NCBI GenBank assembly: GCA_963700865.1
Contig: CAVOZC010000006.1
Span: forward strand, 1 to 64,000
Direction: 5' to 3'
DNA: 64,000 nt
Source of the DNA: CAVOGJ01 sp963700865
GTDB taxonomy: Bacteria; Planctomycetota; Planctomycetia; Pirellulales; Pirellulaceae
Shown: in pieces, positions 1 through 9,357 of the stretch
Numbering within the stretch: position 1 is the first letter of the stretch
Layout of the letters: every line of letters begins with the position of its first letter
Position numbers and translations under genes: made by a program
The notes under the pieces: generated by a model
Database searches by the model: none
What the model saw: the letters and a program-made list of their open reading frames with translations, nothing else
What the model was told of the DNA's origin: nothing

Positions 1-1180
1 CTGACGAGCTGGGCGGCGATGCGGCGCTGGCCCGACTGCGAGCACGCATGAATCAGCGTGGTCTGCGGTTGATGCTTGACTTTGTCCCCAATCATATGGG
101 ATTGGACGATGCGTGGGCCAAAGATCATCCCGATTTTTTCGTCCACGTCACGGAACTCGAGGCTCACCGGCGCCCCACGATTTTACGCGTCTGGAAACCA
201 ACGTGGGCGACCTTTGGCTGGCGCACGGGCGTGACCCGTATTTCCCCGGTTGGCCGGATACGTTGCAGCTGAATTATGCAAATCCGGACACGCAAACGGC
301 GATGCAGGGTGAACTTCTCAAGGTCGCCGAGCGGTGCGACGGGCTGCGGTGCGACATGGCGATGCTGGTGCTACCCGATATCTTCGATCGGACGTGGGGC
401 GAACGCCCGGCTCCCTTCTGGCCGCAGGCCATTGGGCGCGTGCGCGAGCGGCAACCGACTTTCACATTCCTGGCCGAAGTCTATTGGGACCTGGAATGGG
501 AACTGCAGCAACAAGGCTTCGACTATGCGTACGACAAGCAGCTGTACGATCGCCTCCATGCCCGGCTCGCACGACCTGTACGGGAGCACCTGCGGGCACC
601 ACTGGATTATCAGGATAAGTTGGTCCGCTTCCTGGAAAATCACGACGAATTACGGGCTGCGGCCCAATATCCGCCCGACGTACATGAAGCCGCTGCCGTG
701 ATCACTTACCTCGCGACCGGTCTGCGTTTCTTTCACCAGGGACAACTCACCGGCCGACGGAAACATATCTCGCCCCATCTGGGACGTCGCCCGTTCGAAC
801 CGGTTGACCCGCAGCTCACCCAATTCTACGAGCGCCTGCTGGCCGTGCTGCGAGAAGCCGCCTTCCAGCAGGGTGACTGGCAGCTCGTCGAGTGTGGCCC
901 CGCCTGGGATGGTAATGAAACGTGTGGTCATTTCGTGGCCTTTACCTGGCAAGGACCCACGGGGGAGCGTTGGCTCGTGGCCGTTAACTATGCGGACGAG
1001 TCCAGCCAATGCCGTGCGAGGATTCCGTTTTCGGATCTGTCGGAGAGTGATTGGCGACTGGAGGATTGGCTGAGTGAGGATGTCTTCGAGCGACGAGGGA
1101 GTGAGTTACAGGCGGAGGGGCTCTACCTGGAGATGCTTCCGTGGCAGGCAGCGATCTATGCGCTGCGACGAAAGGGATAG
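1..1180 (+). CDS. GH13 alpha-amylase-family enzyme, 5'-truncated by window edge and frameshifted
   Basis: Glycoside hydrolase of the alpha-amylase clan acting on alpha-glucans or a related alpha-glucoside. The gene enters from the left edge, so its N-terminus is missing. Seen: LMLDFVPNHMGLD (GH13 conserved region I), then GLRCDMAML with the catalytic nucleophile Asp, FLAEVYWDLEW with the acid/base Glu, and RFLENHDELRAA (region IV with the transition-state Asp). The C-terminal beta-domain ends at WQAAIYALRRKG. The first part (to about 160) is in frame 3 and the rest in frame 2; sense is regained if one base is restored near 150-175, where the text should run from FFVHVTELE into PHDFTRLETNVGDLW. 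This may be an assembly indel or a real lesion. Substrate cannot be told; the family includes amylases and trehalose-related enzymes. Confidence 0.85.
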
Positions 1181-1224
1181 TGGTCGATGCCGACGGATTG
1201 GCGTGTGGATGGTGGTGGGCTGGT

Positions 1225-1243
1225 CTGACCGCGGAGCGGTCAG
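1225..1243. repeat. Dispersed palindrome CTGACCGC-GGA-GCGGTCAG, copy 1
   Basis: Perfect 8-bp inverted arms around a 3-base centre in the 149-bp gap between two convergent genes. Further copies or close variants occur at 1307-1322, 6815-6831, 6844-6862, 12328-12344 and 63842-63860, always between genes. It would form a strong hairpin, but no T-run follows, so it looks more like a REP-type element than a classical terminator. Confidence 0.75.
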
Positions 1244-1306
1244 CCACAAGGTTGCGGATCCCGCGCGATCCCCGTCTCACCTAATCGGCCACGACACGGC
1301 CACGGC

Positions 1307-1322
1307 CTGACCGCGGAGCGGT
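1307..1322. repeat. Dispersed palindrome, copy 2 (partial right arm)
   Basis: Same core (ctgaccgcggagcggt) 64 bp after copy 1 and just past the 3' end of the oxidoreductase gene; the right arm diverges after GGT. Two copies in one gap suggest tandem insertion or local duplication of the element. Confidence 0.7.
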
Positions 1323-1329
1323 TCGCGGT

Positions 1330-2351
1330 TTACGGAATCAGCAGCACCTTACCCATATTCTTGCGGTCTTGCAGGTAATGGTGTGCCGCCGCGGCCTCCG
1401 CGAACGGGAATATCTTGGCAATCACCGGACGAATGGTCCCGAGACGGTAGAGTTCCAACAGCGATTCCTGCCACCGCTGCACACGATCCATTTCGTGCCA
1501 CAAGTGACCCAGATTCACACCGAATACGCCCTTATTCTCGTTCATCAGGGCCAGCGGCGAAAACTGCAGCCAGGGCATCGTGACGATCGTCTTAAGAAAG
1601 GCCCCCACATTTCGCTTCTTTCCCGTCGCAGCCGCTGAGATCCCGAACATCCCCAGCCGCCCCGTGGCCGCAAGGCAACGATAGCTTTTCTTGAAAGAGG
1701 TACCACCCACGGCATCCAGGACCAATTCGACACCCCGGCCGCTCGTGATGTCGCGCACTCGCTGCTCGAAGTCTTCCGTGCGGTAGTCAATGCAGTGGGC
1801 GACCCCCAATTGCTTCAAGAACGCGTGCTTGCTGGCTGAGGCGGTACCGATCACCCGGGCACCCAGGCCTAAGGCCAACTGAGTCGCCGCGATGCCCACG
1901 CCGCCGCCGGCCGAATGAACCAGCATGGTCTCACCCGCCTTAAGACCTCCCATGATGTGAACGAGTTGATAGGCGGTGAGGTAGTTTAGCGGCAGGGCGG
2001 CTCCTTCCTCCACGGTCATTCCCTCCGGCCGCACACGCACTTGTCGGTGGTCAAGACACAGCAGATCGCTGTAACCGCCGAAGCGAGTCGCGCGATTACG
2101 TCACGGCCTTCCCATTCGCCAGGCACACCCGGTCCGACGCGATCGACGCGTCCCGCCACCTCGTAGCCCACGACAACCGGCATCTTGGGAAGGTCAGGAT
2201 AGATGCCGAGGCGTCCCAGGATGTCCGCGAAATTGACGCCGGACGCGGCTACGCGAATTCGGACCTCACCAGCAGCGGGCTCTGGATCGGGACCCTCTCG
2301 TAGTTCGAGGACCTCGGGCGGTCCGGCCTTCGGAATCCATACTTGTCGCAT
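1330..2351 (-). CDS. Zinc-type alcohol dehydrogenase / quinone oxidoreductase (MDR superfamily), frameshifted
   Basis: NAD(P)H-dependent medium-chain reductase of the quinone oxidoreductase / VAT-1-like branch. The N-terminus MRQVWIPKAGPPEVLEL and GVNFADILGRLGIYP belong to the GroES-like domain. The Rossmann half shows AALPLNYLTAYQLV, then HSAGGGVGIAATQLA (NADP-binding glycine motif) and VLDAVGGTSFKKS. There are no catalytic-zinc cysteines, as expected for quinone oxidoreductases. N-terminal and C-terminal halves lie in different frames; reading shifts at about 2084-2092, where VIA should continue as TRFGGYSDLLCLDHRQ. Otherwise the length (about 340 residues) is typical. Its start faces the GT25 gene across a 300-bp divergent gap. 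Physiological substrate unknown. Confidence 0.85.
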
Positions 2352-2655
2352 CGTCGCAGACCCTGTTTTAAGTCAGATATCCGAGTCGCCGTGCCAGACC
2401 CATAGTTTACTCGGTTTCCCCCGAAGCGAGTATCGCCGGGGTCGGTGGGAGGGCGGAGGGTCCCTCGCAGCCGGCAGATTGCCGCCGCTTCGCAGTGCAG
2501 AAGTGAAGACCGTGCTTGGAGGAATCGCCAATATCGATGAGAATCGTTGCCAGCTGATCAACAAGAAGGACCATGGGTCTGGTTTCTCTTCCCAAGAGGC
2601 ATGATTCTCAGGAAGGACCCGCGCCTTTCTTGTTTCCCGGTCAGGAATACCATAC
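2352..2655. other. Divergent intergenic region, no gene seen
   Basis: About 300 bp between the start of the oxidoreductase (minus) and the glycosyltransferase (plus). Short open frames here show no codon pattern or recognisable motif. It must hold both promoters, but no clear -35/-10 pair stands out. Confidence 0.5.
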
Positions 2656-3474
2656 TTGAACGCGACCGAGCCGCGGACGCCACCGTGTTACGTGCTTACC
2701 CTGGATGCTCCCGGTGGTACTCGCTATGCGAGCGCCTCATCACAACTCGCTCACCTGGGCATCGAGGCAGTATTCGTAAACGGGATTCCGCTGGACGAGC
2801 GGGAAACGGCCGACCTGTATTCTCCGCTGTGGAATCTCCTATGCATGAAGCGAGCCATGACGCCTGGCGAAGTGTCGGTTTACCTGGGACACCGCAAGAT
2901 CTGGCAGCAACTCGTGACGGACGGGCACGAACGGGCACTGGTGCTGGAAGACGACTTCTTCGTCCAAGATGAACGACAGTTCCTGCACGCGATCCACGAC
3001 GCCTGTTCCGTGGCGAATCACTGGGATATCGTCAAATTGTTTGACTATCGCCACAAGCGACCGATCCAGCGATGGCGCGTGAATCAATCGGAACTCGTAC
3101 TTTTCCGGTATGCTTCCTCGGGCTGCGTAGCCTATCTCATCAATGCGGAGACTGCCACGCGGCTGCTAAAACAGCAACTCATTTATCGACCGATTGATGA
3201 AGATTGGTCTCATCCCTGGGAGAGGAATCTTAGAATTCTTTCCGTCGATCCCAATCCTGTGATCGAGATAGCGCCGGAGTTGGGCGGGTCACTACTTGAA
3301 GCGGAGCGCCAGCAGACAAAGGCCTTGCATCGCAACTGGGGCCGGAAGCTTTATGGTAACGTGCTGGCACTCAATAAAGCCGTTCGATCTATCCGTTGGA
3401 AGCGACGGATGGCGCGGCAGTTGATGCCAGAACACCGAATCGAAAATCTCGACGGCAGGCCGCGAAGCCGTTGA
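2656..3474 (+). CDS. Glycosyltransferase family 25 (LPS-type galactosyltransferase)
   Basis: Transfers a sugar from a nucleotide-sugar donor to a surface glycan. GT25 features: YVLTLDAPGGTRYASASSQL at the N-terminus, FVNGIPLDE, then GEVSVYLGHRKIWQQL and ALVLEDDFF, which holds the acidic metal-binding motif of the family. GCVAYLINAETATRLL matches the typical region after the DxD-like site. Length 272 residues is normal for bacterial members. The start is a TTG at 2656 preceded by a weak aggaat; the next in-frame Met is far inside the fold. It converges on the GT10 gene with only 15 bp between them, so two surface-glycan enzymes sit side by side. No signal peptide, so a cytoplasmic enzyme. Confidence 0.85.
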   Translation: MNATEPRTPPCYVLTLDAPGGTRYASASSQLAHLGIEAVFVNGIPLDERETADLYSPLWNLLCMKRAMTPGEVSVYLGHRKIWQQLVTDGHERALVLEDDFFVQDERQFLHAIHDACSVANHWDIVKLFDYRHKRPIQRWRVNQSELVLFRYASSGCVAYLINAETATRLLKQQLIYRPIDEDWSHPWERNLRILSVDPNPVIEIAPELGGSLLEAERQQTKALHRNWGRKLYGNVLALNKAVRSIRWKRRMARQLMPEHRIENLDGRPRSR

Positions 3475-3489
3475 TGCGTTGCGGTCCCG

Positions 3490-4410
3490 TCAGGCGAGCG
3501 ATTCCACAATGACGCGTTGCAAAAACATCCTGATGCCGTCCAACGACGGACGACGCAGCAGGAGCGGTTCCTCACGCAATCGTCGGAGAGTTTCCGGCTG
3601 CAATGCCTCGCGAAGTCCGTTGACATATCCTTGCGAGGCAAAATTCGCCATATTAATGATGGCATGCGGATTGAAGTCGTGGTCGACGTTTCCGTCACAC
3701 CAGGTAATGGGGATGCAACCGCAGGCGAAAGCGTCGGGGATTTTTTCGGTGTAGTAACCTGGATACATCGAGTTTTCCGGACACAGCACGAACTGCTTGT
3801 CACGGCACAGGTCGACCTTGAAGGCCCGCTGTTTGGGGCTCGCTGGTTCGCCATCAAATGCCGTGCCGTGACAATCGACCTCCATCAACTGTCGTACGGC
3901 GGCCAGGAGAGTTGCTCTTGGTTCCCTGAGGTGCGAGCTGATCAGGATGCCGCGCTCTTGCCTTCCCGTCGGCTGCCCCAGCGGCCGCATCAGTCGATCA
4001 ATGGGCACCAGTGGTCCGAACCGCTCCACTGGCGGCGACATGAAGCCTTCATGGGACCAATCGAACATGGCCATCCATAGTGGAAAGCGAAAATGATTGG
4101 GATGCGCCACGTCGAGATCGAAGGAAATGGCATAATCAGCCGAGACGGCATTCCAGCGCGTATTCTCACCCGTGTGGTAGAGAATCCGCGGCGGGTACTG
4201 CCTACCCGCCAGGCCCCATTGAGTCGCCCTGCGGGGTTTGAGCTTAGTACCCAGATATTTCTGGGGAAACGGCCCGACGATTAACAGATCGCACCCGCGT
4301 GCCTTGACCGTTTCCACGCCGGGCGGATGTAAGCTTTGCAGCAGGTTGAAAACGAATTCCTGCTCGTATCCCGGGAACTGACTCAGATAGGCCACCTTCA
4401 GCTTCTTCAT
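3490..4410 (-). CDS. Alpha-1,3-fucosyltransferase-like protein, glycosyltransferase family 10
   Basis: Predicted to transfer fucose from GDP-fucose onto a surface oligosaccharide. The C-terminal half carries the family signature: FVLCPENSMYPGYYTEKIPD followed by AFACGCIPITW, the GDP-fucose-binding alpha1,3-FucT motif. The N-terminal half has ILYHTGENTRWNA and YAISFDLDVAHPNHFRFPLW, which match the acceptor-side domain. At 306 residues it is the usual length of short bacterial members and lacks the heptad-repeat tail seen in Helicobacter enzymes. It is convergent with the GT25 gene. Donor identity is from family knowledge, not from this sequence. Confidence 0.88.
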   Translation of the reverse strand: MKKLKVAYLSQFPGYEQEFVFNLLQSLHPPGVETVKARGCDLLIVGPFPQKYLGTKLKPRRATQWGLAGRQYPPRILYHTGENTRWNAVSADYAISFDLDVAHPNHFRFPLWMAMFDWSHEGFMSPPVERFGPLVPIDRLMRPLGQPTGRQERGILISSHLREPRATLLAAVRQLMEVDCHGTAFDGEPASPKQRAFKVDLCRDKQFVLCPENSMYPGYYTEKIPDAFACGCIPITWCDGNVDHDFNPHAIINMANFASQGYVNGLREALQPETLRRLREEPLLLRRPSLDGIRMFLQRVIVESLA

Positions 4411-4837
4411 CGCGGTTGACCCACTATGGCTCTTACTCGATCGCGACGATCATTCTATTCGATTTCGTCGTCCCGTGCAGTTCATCCAGTCATCGTCGAA
4501 CGAACGTGACTCGTCGGGGAGGGCAGCGACGGGACACGATCTTAAATCTGGCACGGGCGATCAATCTGGCTCGACATTTCTTGAATCCAACCACACTGCG
4601 AGAGCAGCTTGTCAAGTGAAGCGGCCGGTCTCCGCCCTTCGACACGGAGGATTTTGTATGCGAACTTGAGTCACTTTATCAAGCGATGTGGAGCCGCTAA
4701 GAGCGAAAGCTGCCGCCTGAAATGATCGGTTAGTCACAGAACCAAAGGGGGCAGGTAGCGGGATGCACGACCCGAACAGGATGGGTCACGTCAGTGTGTC
4801 GAACGTATGCCATCGACGTAAGTTATGGCTCGCAAAG
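4411..4837. other. Intergenic region without recognisable gene
   Basis: About 430 bp between the GT10 start and tRNA-Arg. Short frames in it have no motif and no coding-like composition. The part next to the GT10 gene would hold that gene's promoter. Nothing else is seen. Confidence 0.5.
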
Positions 4838-4911
4838 TATCCCCGACAGGATTCGAACCTGTAACCTTCGGCTCCGGAGGCCGACGCTCTATCCAGTTGA
4901 GCTACGGGGAC
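4838..4911 (-). tRNA. tRNA-Arg (anticodon CCG)
   Basis: On the minus strand the sequence folds as a full cloverleaf: acceptor GTCCCCG pairs with CGGGGAT (one G-U pair), the D-arm holds AGCTCAACTGGATAGAGC, and the anticodon stem CGGC/GCCG encloses CTCCGGA, giving anticodon CCG, which reads CGG. The T-arm has the invariant GGTTCGAATCC. Discriminator is A; CCA is not encoded. Confidence 0.95.
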
Positions 4912-5041
4912 GGCACGTCGCCAATTCTAACGCAGTCCCGCTTCCCTGGCGAGTCGCACTTTTCAGCGACTTCGGCCCCCCATGCAATCGACCGCGCCTC
5001 CCCCCGTTGGAACCCCCACGGCCTCGCCGTCATACCCTCGG

Positions 5042-6692
5042 CTAGGGGGTCACGCGAAATAGCCGCTTGCCTAACCATGTGCGCCCATGCATGTCGGTCG
5101 TTCGCACCTGAAGAACATGAGTCCCCACTTCCAAATTCGCCGGCAGTCGGCCCCGCCACAGGTGGGCCGACGGCTTCGGTTCCGCCAACGGAATCCATGG
5201 CAGCGGGGCGTCGCTCGGGTGCTCCCTGAACTCTTCGATCACCGCCTGTTCCGCATCCCAGATCGCCTGGACCCGTGGATCGACCTGCACGACTTTCGTC
5301 ATCCGTTGCCACGGACTCGCATCATCGACCCGCATTTCGACCGTGGACCGCGCGGTTCCATTAAACACATTCACAAACGCTCGCGTCTCGCCGATCGCCG
5401 CTTGCGTGACCTCTTCGGGCAGAAAAAAGTCCATCTGGTAGTCGTCGGGATGCCCGGCCGCCTTGAACCGCAAATCGTACTTCGCACCGTCGAACGTAAT
5501 GATCGAATATCCATTGGGTGCCCCATCTCCCATCACTGTCTGCGGGATCCGTCGCTCGTTCGGCGCGCCGGTCCACCAGCTGCCACTCACCGTCACATTG
5601 ATGATGTGATGATGGGGCTCCGGTCCCTGCCACCCATCTTTGCGGGTAATGAACCGATGCGAGTGGCGGTGGTGATGGGCCGAAATGGAGATGCAGAAGG
5701 GCCGCTTTTCGATCAGGCGATACAACTCCTGTCGATTGCCCACCTCGACCAGCGGAATGTGCATCAGTAGTACGACCAACTGGTTGGCTGGGACGAGTTC
5801 CAGCATCTCGTTTGACGAACGCCAGTTGATCCGGAGACAGCCCGCCCCGATACGTCCCCTTCCCGGTTGCGTCCTCCACGAACCACTCGACGTCATCCAG
5901 CACGACGAAGTGCACGGTTCCATAGTCAAAAGCATAGTAACTGGGACCAAACGTCCGCTCAAAGGTTTCGTCGCTGTGGACGTCGGAGGACGCGTCCATG
6001 TTCAGATCATGATTGCCGATCACGTTGTACCAGGGGATACCCAAGACGGCGATGACTCGAGCCTGAGGCTCGAACAACGCCAGATCGTCAAACGTGATGT
6101 CTCCCAAGGTCACCCCAAAACTGGCGTCCGTGCCAATTAACTCTTCCACGACGTCATGCGCGATGTAGTCGATTTCTTTCTGGTCCCGCGGTTGTGGATC
6201 GCCAAAGAGAATCGCCTTGAATTGCTCCGGTTCCGCTTGACGATACAACGGAAAATCGATCGAGGCGGGCAGGGGACCGGTGGGTGGCACGCCGGCATAT
6301 TGCAGCTGGGGCGATCCTTGAGGTTTGTGGAGGTAATAGAATCTCGGCAGCTGCAGCCGATCGATCGGCGTGCGATAACCGCGGGGTTTAATGACGAATA
6401 GAATCGTGTCATCATCGACTTCGAGCGCATATCGACCCGTCTGATCGGTCCGGACAATATCCACGCCGTTCGAGACGCGGATGCCGCAGAGACGCGGTTC
6501 ACCCGCATCCAACTGCTCATTGCCATTCACGTCTTCAAAGACGTATCCGGTGGCTTGTTCAGCGAGGCAGCGTTGCGTCATCCATGGGACGATGAGAATG
6601 AGTCCTAGTGCGACGATCCACCGAAGAGGACGGGTCAGACGCCGGGGATATGGGAGGGAAGCAGACGGAAATGCGGATGAGAAATTGCTCAT
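5042..6692 (-). CDS. Secreted calcineurin-like metallophosphoesterase with N- and C-terminal accessory domains, frameshifted
   Basis: Exported phosphoesterase. Start chosen at 6692 (MSNFSSAF) because a hydrophobic signal segment WIVALGLILIVPWM follows; an upstream Met gives only low-complexity sequence. Next comes an SdrD/Cna-like N-terminal domain (GYVFEDVNGNEQLDAGEP, RTDQTGRYALEV). The catalytic domain has FGDPQ, GVTLGDITFDD and YNVIGNHDLNMD, the metal-ligand motifs of the calcineurin superfamily, then VVLLMHIPL and ISAHHHRHSH. A beta-rich C-terminal domain (ATMHGRTW-like end, FRVTP) completes it. The reading frame changes at the short T-run 5811-5813 (between SPDQLAFVK and NEMLELVPANQLVV), probably a one-base indel. 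Substrate unknown. Confidence 0.85.
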
Positions 6693-6814
6693 GGCAGGGG
6701 GCAACGATCGGTATGGAATGGGACTGAGGCGAGGCCCCCGGCCACGCGGCCGGAGCTGGCAGGGTAACACCAATATAGCGACTCCCGTCGCGGGAAAATG
6801 CGGTTTGGGACGGA

Positions 6815-6831
6815 GGATCGCGGAGCGATCC
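6815..6831. repeat. Dispersed palindrome variant GGATCGC-GGA-GCGATCC
   Basis: Seven-bp perfect arms around the same GGA centre as the CTGACCGC-GGA-GCGGTCAG family, 13 bp from a full copy. The arm change is compensated on both sides (GACC to GATC, GGTC to GATC), which suggests selection for the hairpin. Confidence 0.65.
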
Positions 6832-6843
6832 ACAACAAAGTCG

Positions 6844-6862
6844 CTGACCGCTCCGCGGTCAG
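6844..6862. repeat. Dispersed palindrome CTGACCGC-TCC-GCGGTCAG
   Basis: Full copy in opposite orientation (TCC centre instead of GGA), touching the 3' end of the Gfo/Idh gene: its last bases overlap the stop region at 6859-6862. It lies between two same-strand genes and could attenuate or stabilise the transcript there. Confidence 0.75.
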
Positions 6863-8013
6863 AGCGTCACCCATTGTCCCGACGCCGCACTCGCGAGCAC
6901 TGCATCACAGACCCGCTGTGTCCGCAACGCACTGGCAAAGCCGGGCTCAACAGGCTGGCCCGTCTCCAAACCGCGGAGGAAATCGGCCAAGGCGTGGATG
7001 AACGTGTGCTCGTACCCGATCGTACAGCCCGGAACCCACCACTTGTCCATGTAGGGGTGCTCCTTGTTTGTGACGTGAATGCGTCGCCAGCCTGTCAGAT
7101 GATCGTCCACCTTGCGCCTGGTACGCGGATCGGCATATTCAAAGAAATTCAGATACTGCGGATCCTCGAGATCGAAAAACACGCTTCCAAGTTCGCCGTT
7201 CAACTCGAACGTATTGTAACTTTTCCTTCCGCGGGCGTAGCGAGTCGATTCGAACGTCCCCAGCGATCCATTGGCAAATTCTGCCAAGAACATACAGGCA
7301 TCGTCGATCTTGACTGCCGTGATCTCTCCCGTGTCGGCATGCACGCGTTCCTTGATGAACGTCTCGGCTCGCGCCGTCACGCGGTGAATCGGACCATTCA
7401 GCCACTCGGCGGTATCGATCGAATGAGCCAGCAGGTCGCCGGTCACGCCGGAACCGGCCGCCGCCGCATCGAGCCTCCACAGTGCCGGGCCGCCCTGCGG
7501 CACGTCCCCGCTGATCGTCCAATCCTGATTGTAGGTGGCTCGATAATGAAACGCCCGGCCAATTCGCCCCTCGTCGACCAACTGCTTGGCCAAAGTGATG
7601 GCAGGGACGCGACGGTAGTTGAACCAGACCATGTTCGGCACGCCGGTCTTCTCAATCGCGGCCAGCATGCGTTTGCCTTCGGCAGCCTGCATGGCCAACG
7701 GCTTTTCACAGAGGACCATCTTTCCAGCCTCGGCGGCGGCAATGGCCATCTCGCAATGGGTATGATTGGGTGTGGCGATATCAATCAGGTCAATATCGTC
7801 CCGCTCGATCAGTCGCCGCCAGTCGGTTTCAAACGACGCGAAGCCCCAATTCTCTGCGAAAGCGGCAATCTGTTCAGGGTTTCGCGCCGTGCAGGCCTGC
7901 AAGACCGGATGGAACTGAAGGGGAAAATAACGCGGGACTTGCCGGTAGGCGTTCGCGTGAGCGCGACCCATAAAGCCGTACCCGATCAGCCCGATTCGCA
8001 GTGGTTTTGGCAT
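6859..8013 (-). CDS. Gfo/Idh/MocA-family NAD(P)-dependent oxidoreductase
   Basis: Oxidises or reduces a hydroxyl of a sugar, inositol or sugar acid. RIGLIGYGFMGRAHANAY is the N-terminal Rossmann dinucleotide-binding motif; IDLIDIATPNHTHCEMAI and MVLCEKPLAMQ give the conserved EKP of the family, whose Lys is catalytic. The C-terminal alpha/beta domain has TGDLLAHSIDTAEWL, with the catalytic His region. Length 384 residues is typical and the frame is intact. The sugar-isomerase-like gene lies 91 bp upstream on the same strand; this pairing is common in planctomycetes and points to a shared sugar or cyclitol pathway. Exact substrate cannot be read. Confidence 0.92.
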   Translation of the reverse strand: MPKPLRIGLIGYGFMGRAHANAYRQVPRYFPLQFHPVLQACTARNPEQIAAFAENWGFASFETDWRRLIERDDIDLIDIATPNHTHCEMAIAAAEAGKMVLCEKPLAMQAAEGKRMLAAIEKTGVPNMVWFNYRRVPAITLAKQLVDEGRIGRAFHYRATYNQDWTISGDVPQGGPALWRLDAAAAGSGVTGDLLAHSIDTAEWLNGPIHRVTARAETFIKERVHADTGEITAVKIDDACMFLAEFANGSLGTFESTRYARGRKSYNTFELNGELGSVFFDLEDPQYLNFFEYADPRTRRKVDDHLTGWRRIHVTNKEHPYMDKWWVPGCTIGYEHTFIHALADFLRGLETGQPVEPGFASALRTQRVCDAVLASAASGQWVTL

Positions 8014-8104
8014 GGCTATTGCTTCTCGCCTTTCGCAATGGCGCCAACGGCCGTCATCATCACCACGTTCATGATTCTAACCGCGACGCCGTCGGCGGAT
8101 TCCT

Positions 8105-9152
8105 TCACTCGTCCCAACCGTGGGCTTCACGGACGGCCAGCATGGTGGCCAGAATCTCATCCCACGTTTTGGGGTCACGCATCACTTCATTGGGAAACAT
8201 GCAGCCGTCCCAACAAATGTGTGTGCATGCTCGAATTAGCTTGCCCCCCTCGTCCCGTAACCAGAAACCGGCGTGCCGGGGAATATCCAGCCGACCGTGG
8301 GGATCGCCGGGCAGGCAATGCCGTCCTGTTTTATCGTGCGATCCGCTGCCATGCACGGTCCCATCGTTCTGGGCGACGTGAAAGTCGATCGTCCAGGGAC
8401 GCAGCGCCTCGGCCACCGTGCGCAGCGCCCCATCGAGTGCCCCCTGGTCCGACCAGTCGAAATCGTCGGCCAGCAATCGGTCCTCCGCCGCGTTGACTCC
8501 CAGCGTGTAGAGCAGGGTGTGGGCCATGTCGGCTTGAAAACCGACGACACCGGGCCGATCAACTGCGCTCCAGCAATTCCACCATGGTTTTCCACGAGTG
8601 CATGCCTCCCCAGCACACCTCGCCCTCCGCGGCCAGTCGCTCCCCGTAATCCTCGGCGATATCCGCGGCCTGGCGAAACGTGGCCACGATTCGCTGCTGA
8701 TGCTCGACGGGATTGGTTGCCCAGTCGGCGGGGCTGCAGGCCGCATCGATCCGCACGACGCCGTAAGGACGCACGCCCAGTTCACGGAGTCGGCTGGCGA
8801 TGTGGCATCCTTTGCGAACTTGCGTGAGAAATTGATCGCGTTCCGCCCGTGTTCCCATCGCCGAGCCGCCTCCCGTGGGCGACCAGATCGGCGCAACGAC
8901 CGAGCCGACGGCCAACTGCCGTGCCTGGAATTTTTCAGCCCAGGTTTCGAGGTCGCGGTCAGTGATGTCAATGCTGATATGAGGACTGCACAGGAAGAGG
9001 TCGACGCCATCGAAGCGCATCCCATTCACTTCGGCCGCAGCCGTCAAATCGAGCATGGTGTCGAGATCGATCGGTGGCTGGTCGCTGCCCGGCTGCTTGC
9101 CTACGACGCCCGGCCAGGCAGCATTGTGCAGTTTTGGAAAGGTGTACCCCAT
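8105..9152 (-). CDS. Sugar phosphate isomerase/epimerase (xylose isomerase-like TIM barrel), frameshifted
   Basis: AP-endonuclease-2-like TIM-barrel protein that probably isomerises or epimerises a sugar or cyclitol. N-terminal: DTMLDLTAAAEVNGMRFDGV, WAEKFQARQLAVGSVVAP, YGVVRIDAACSP, LAAEGEVCWGGMHSWK. C-terminal: VGFQADMAHTLLYTLG and TIDFHVAQNDGTVHGSGSHD, which carry likely metal ligands (Asp, His, Glu positions of the family). The frame changes at about 8561-8570, between VELLER and VDRPGVVGF. It is followed by the Gfo/Idh gene on the same strand, so the two are probably co-transcribed. Specific reaction unknown. Confidence 0.82.
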
Positions 9153-9237
9153 TGGACGAGATCCCCAGATCGAAGGCGGATTTGAAGCGGTGATTGTAGC
9201 GGTAAACCGCCGCTTTGCGGACCCAGCGAATCACGCA

Positions 9238-9305
9238 TGGCTGGGGCATCCTGTCTCAGTCGGTTTTGACGCCGCCTCAACCAAAGTCTGGCGACTTCGG
9301 CTACC
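9238..9305. repeat. Dispersed repeat pair: TGGCTGGGGCATCCTG and TCTGGCGACTTCGGCTAC
   Basis: Two short modules 30 bp apart in the gap before the STN-like gene's 3' end. The first (9238-9253) recurs at 16295, 20743, 23010 and 23088; the second (9286-9305) recurs at 23057 and, with one change, at 13542. All lie between genes. Module 1 can fold on itself (tggc/gcca ends in other copies). Confidence 0.65.
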
Positions 9306-9357
9306 AGGGGGCACGCTTCCCCGTGGCTGGGAAATCCTGCTATCGCTGAAACCTGAG

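Noticed and set aside
1225..1322. Terminator of the GH13 gene
   Set aside because: The palindromes lack a T-run and also occur in non-terminal positions, so REP-like is the better reading.
6481..8496. Long plus-strand open frame of 671 codons
   Set aside because: It runs antisense to the metallophosphoesterase and Gfo/Idh genes, whose motifs are strong on the minus strand; the plus-strand translation has no domain and an Arg-rich shadow composition.
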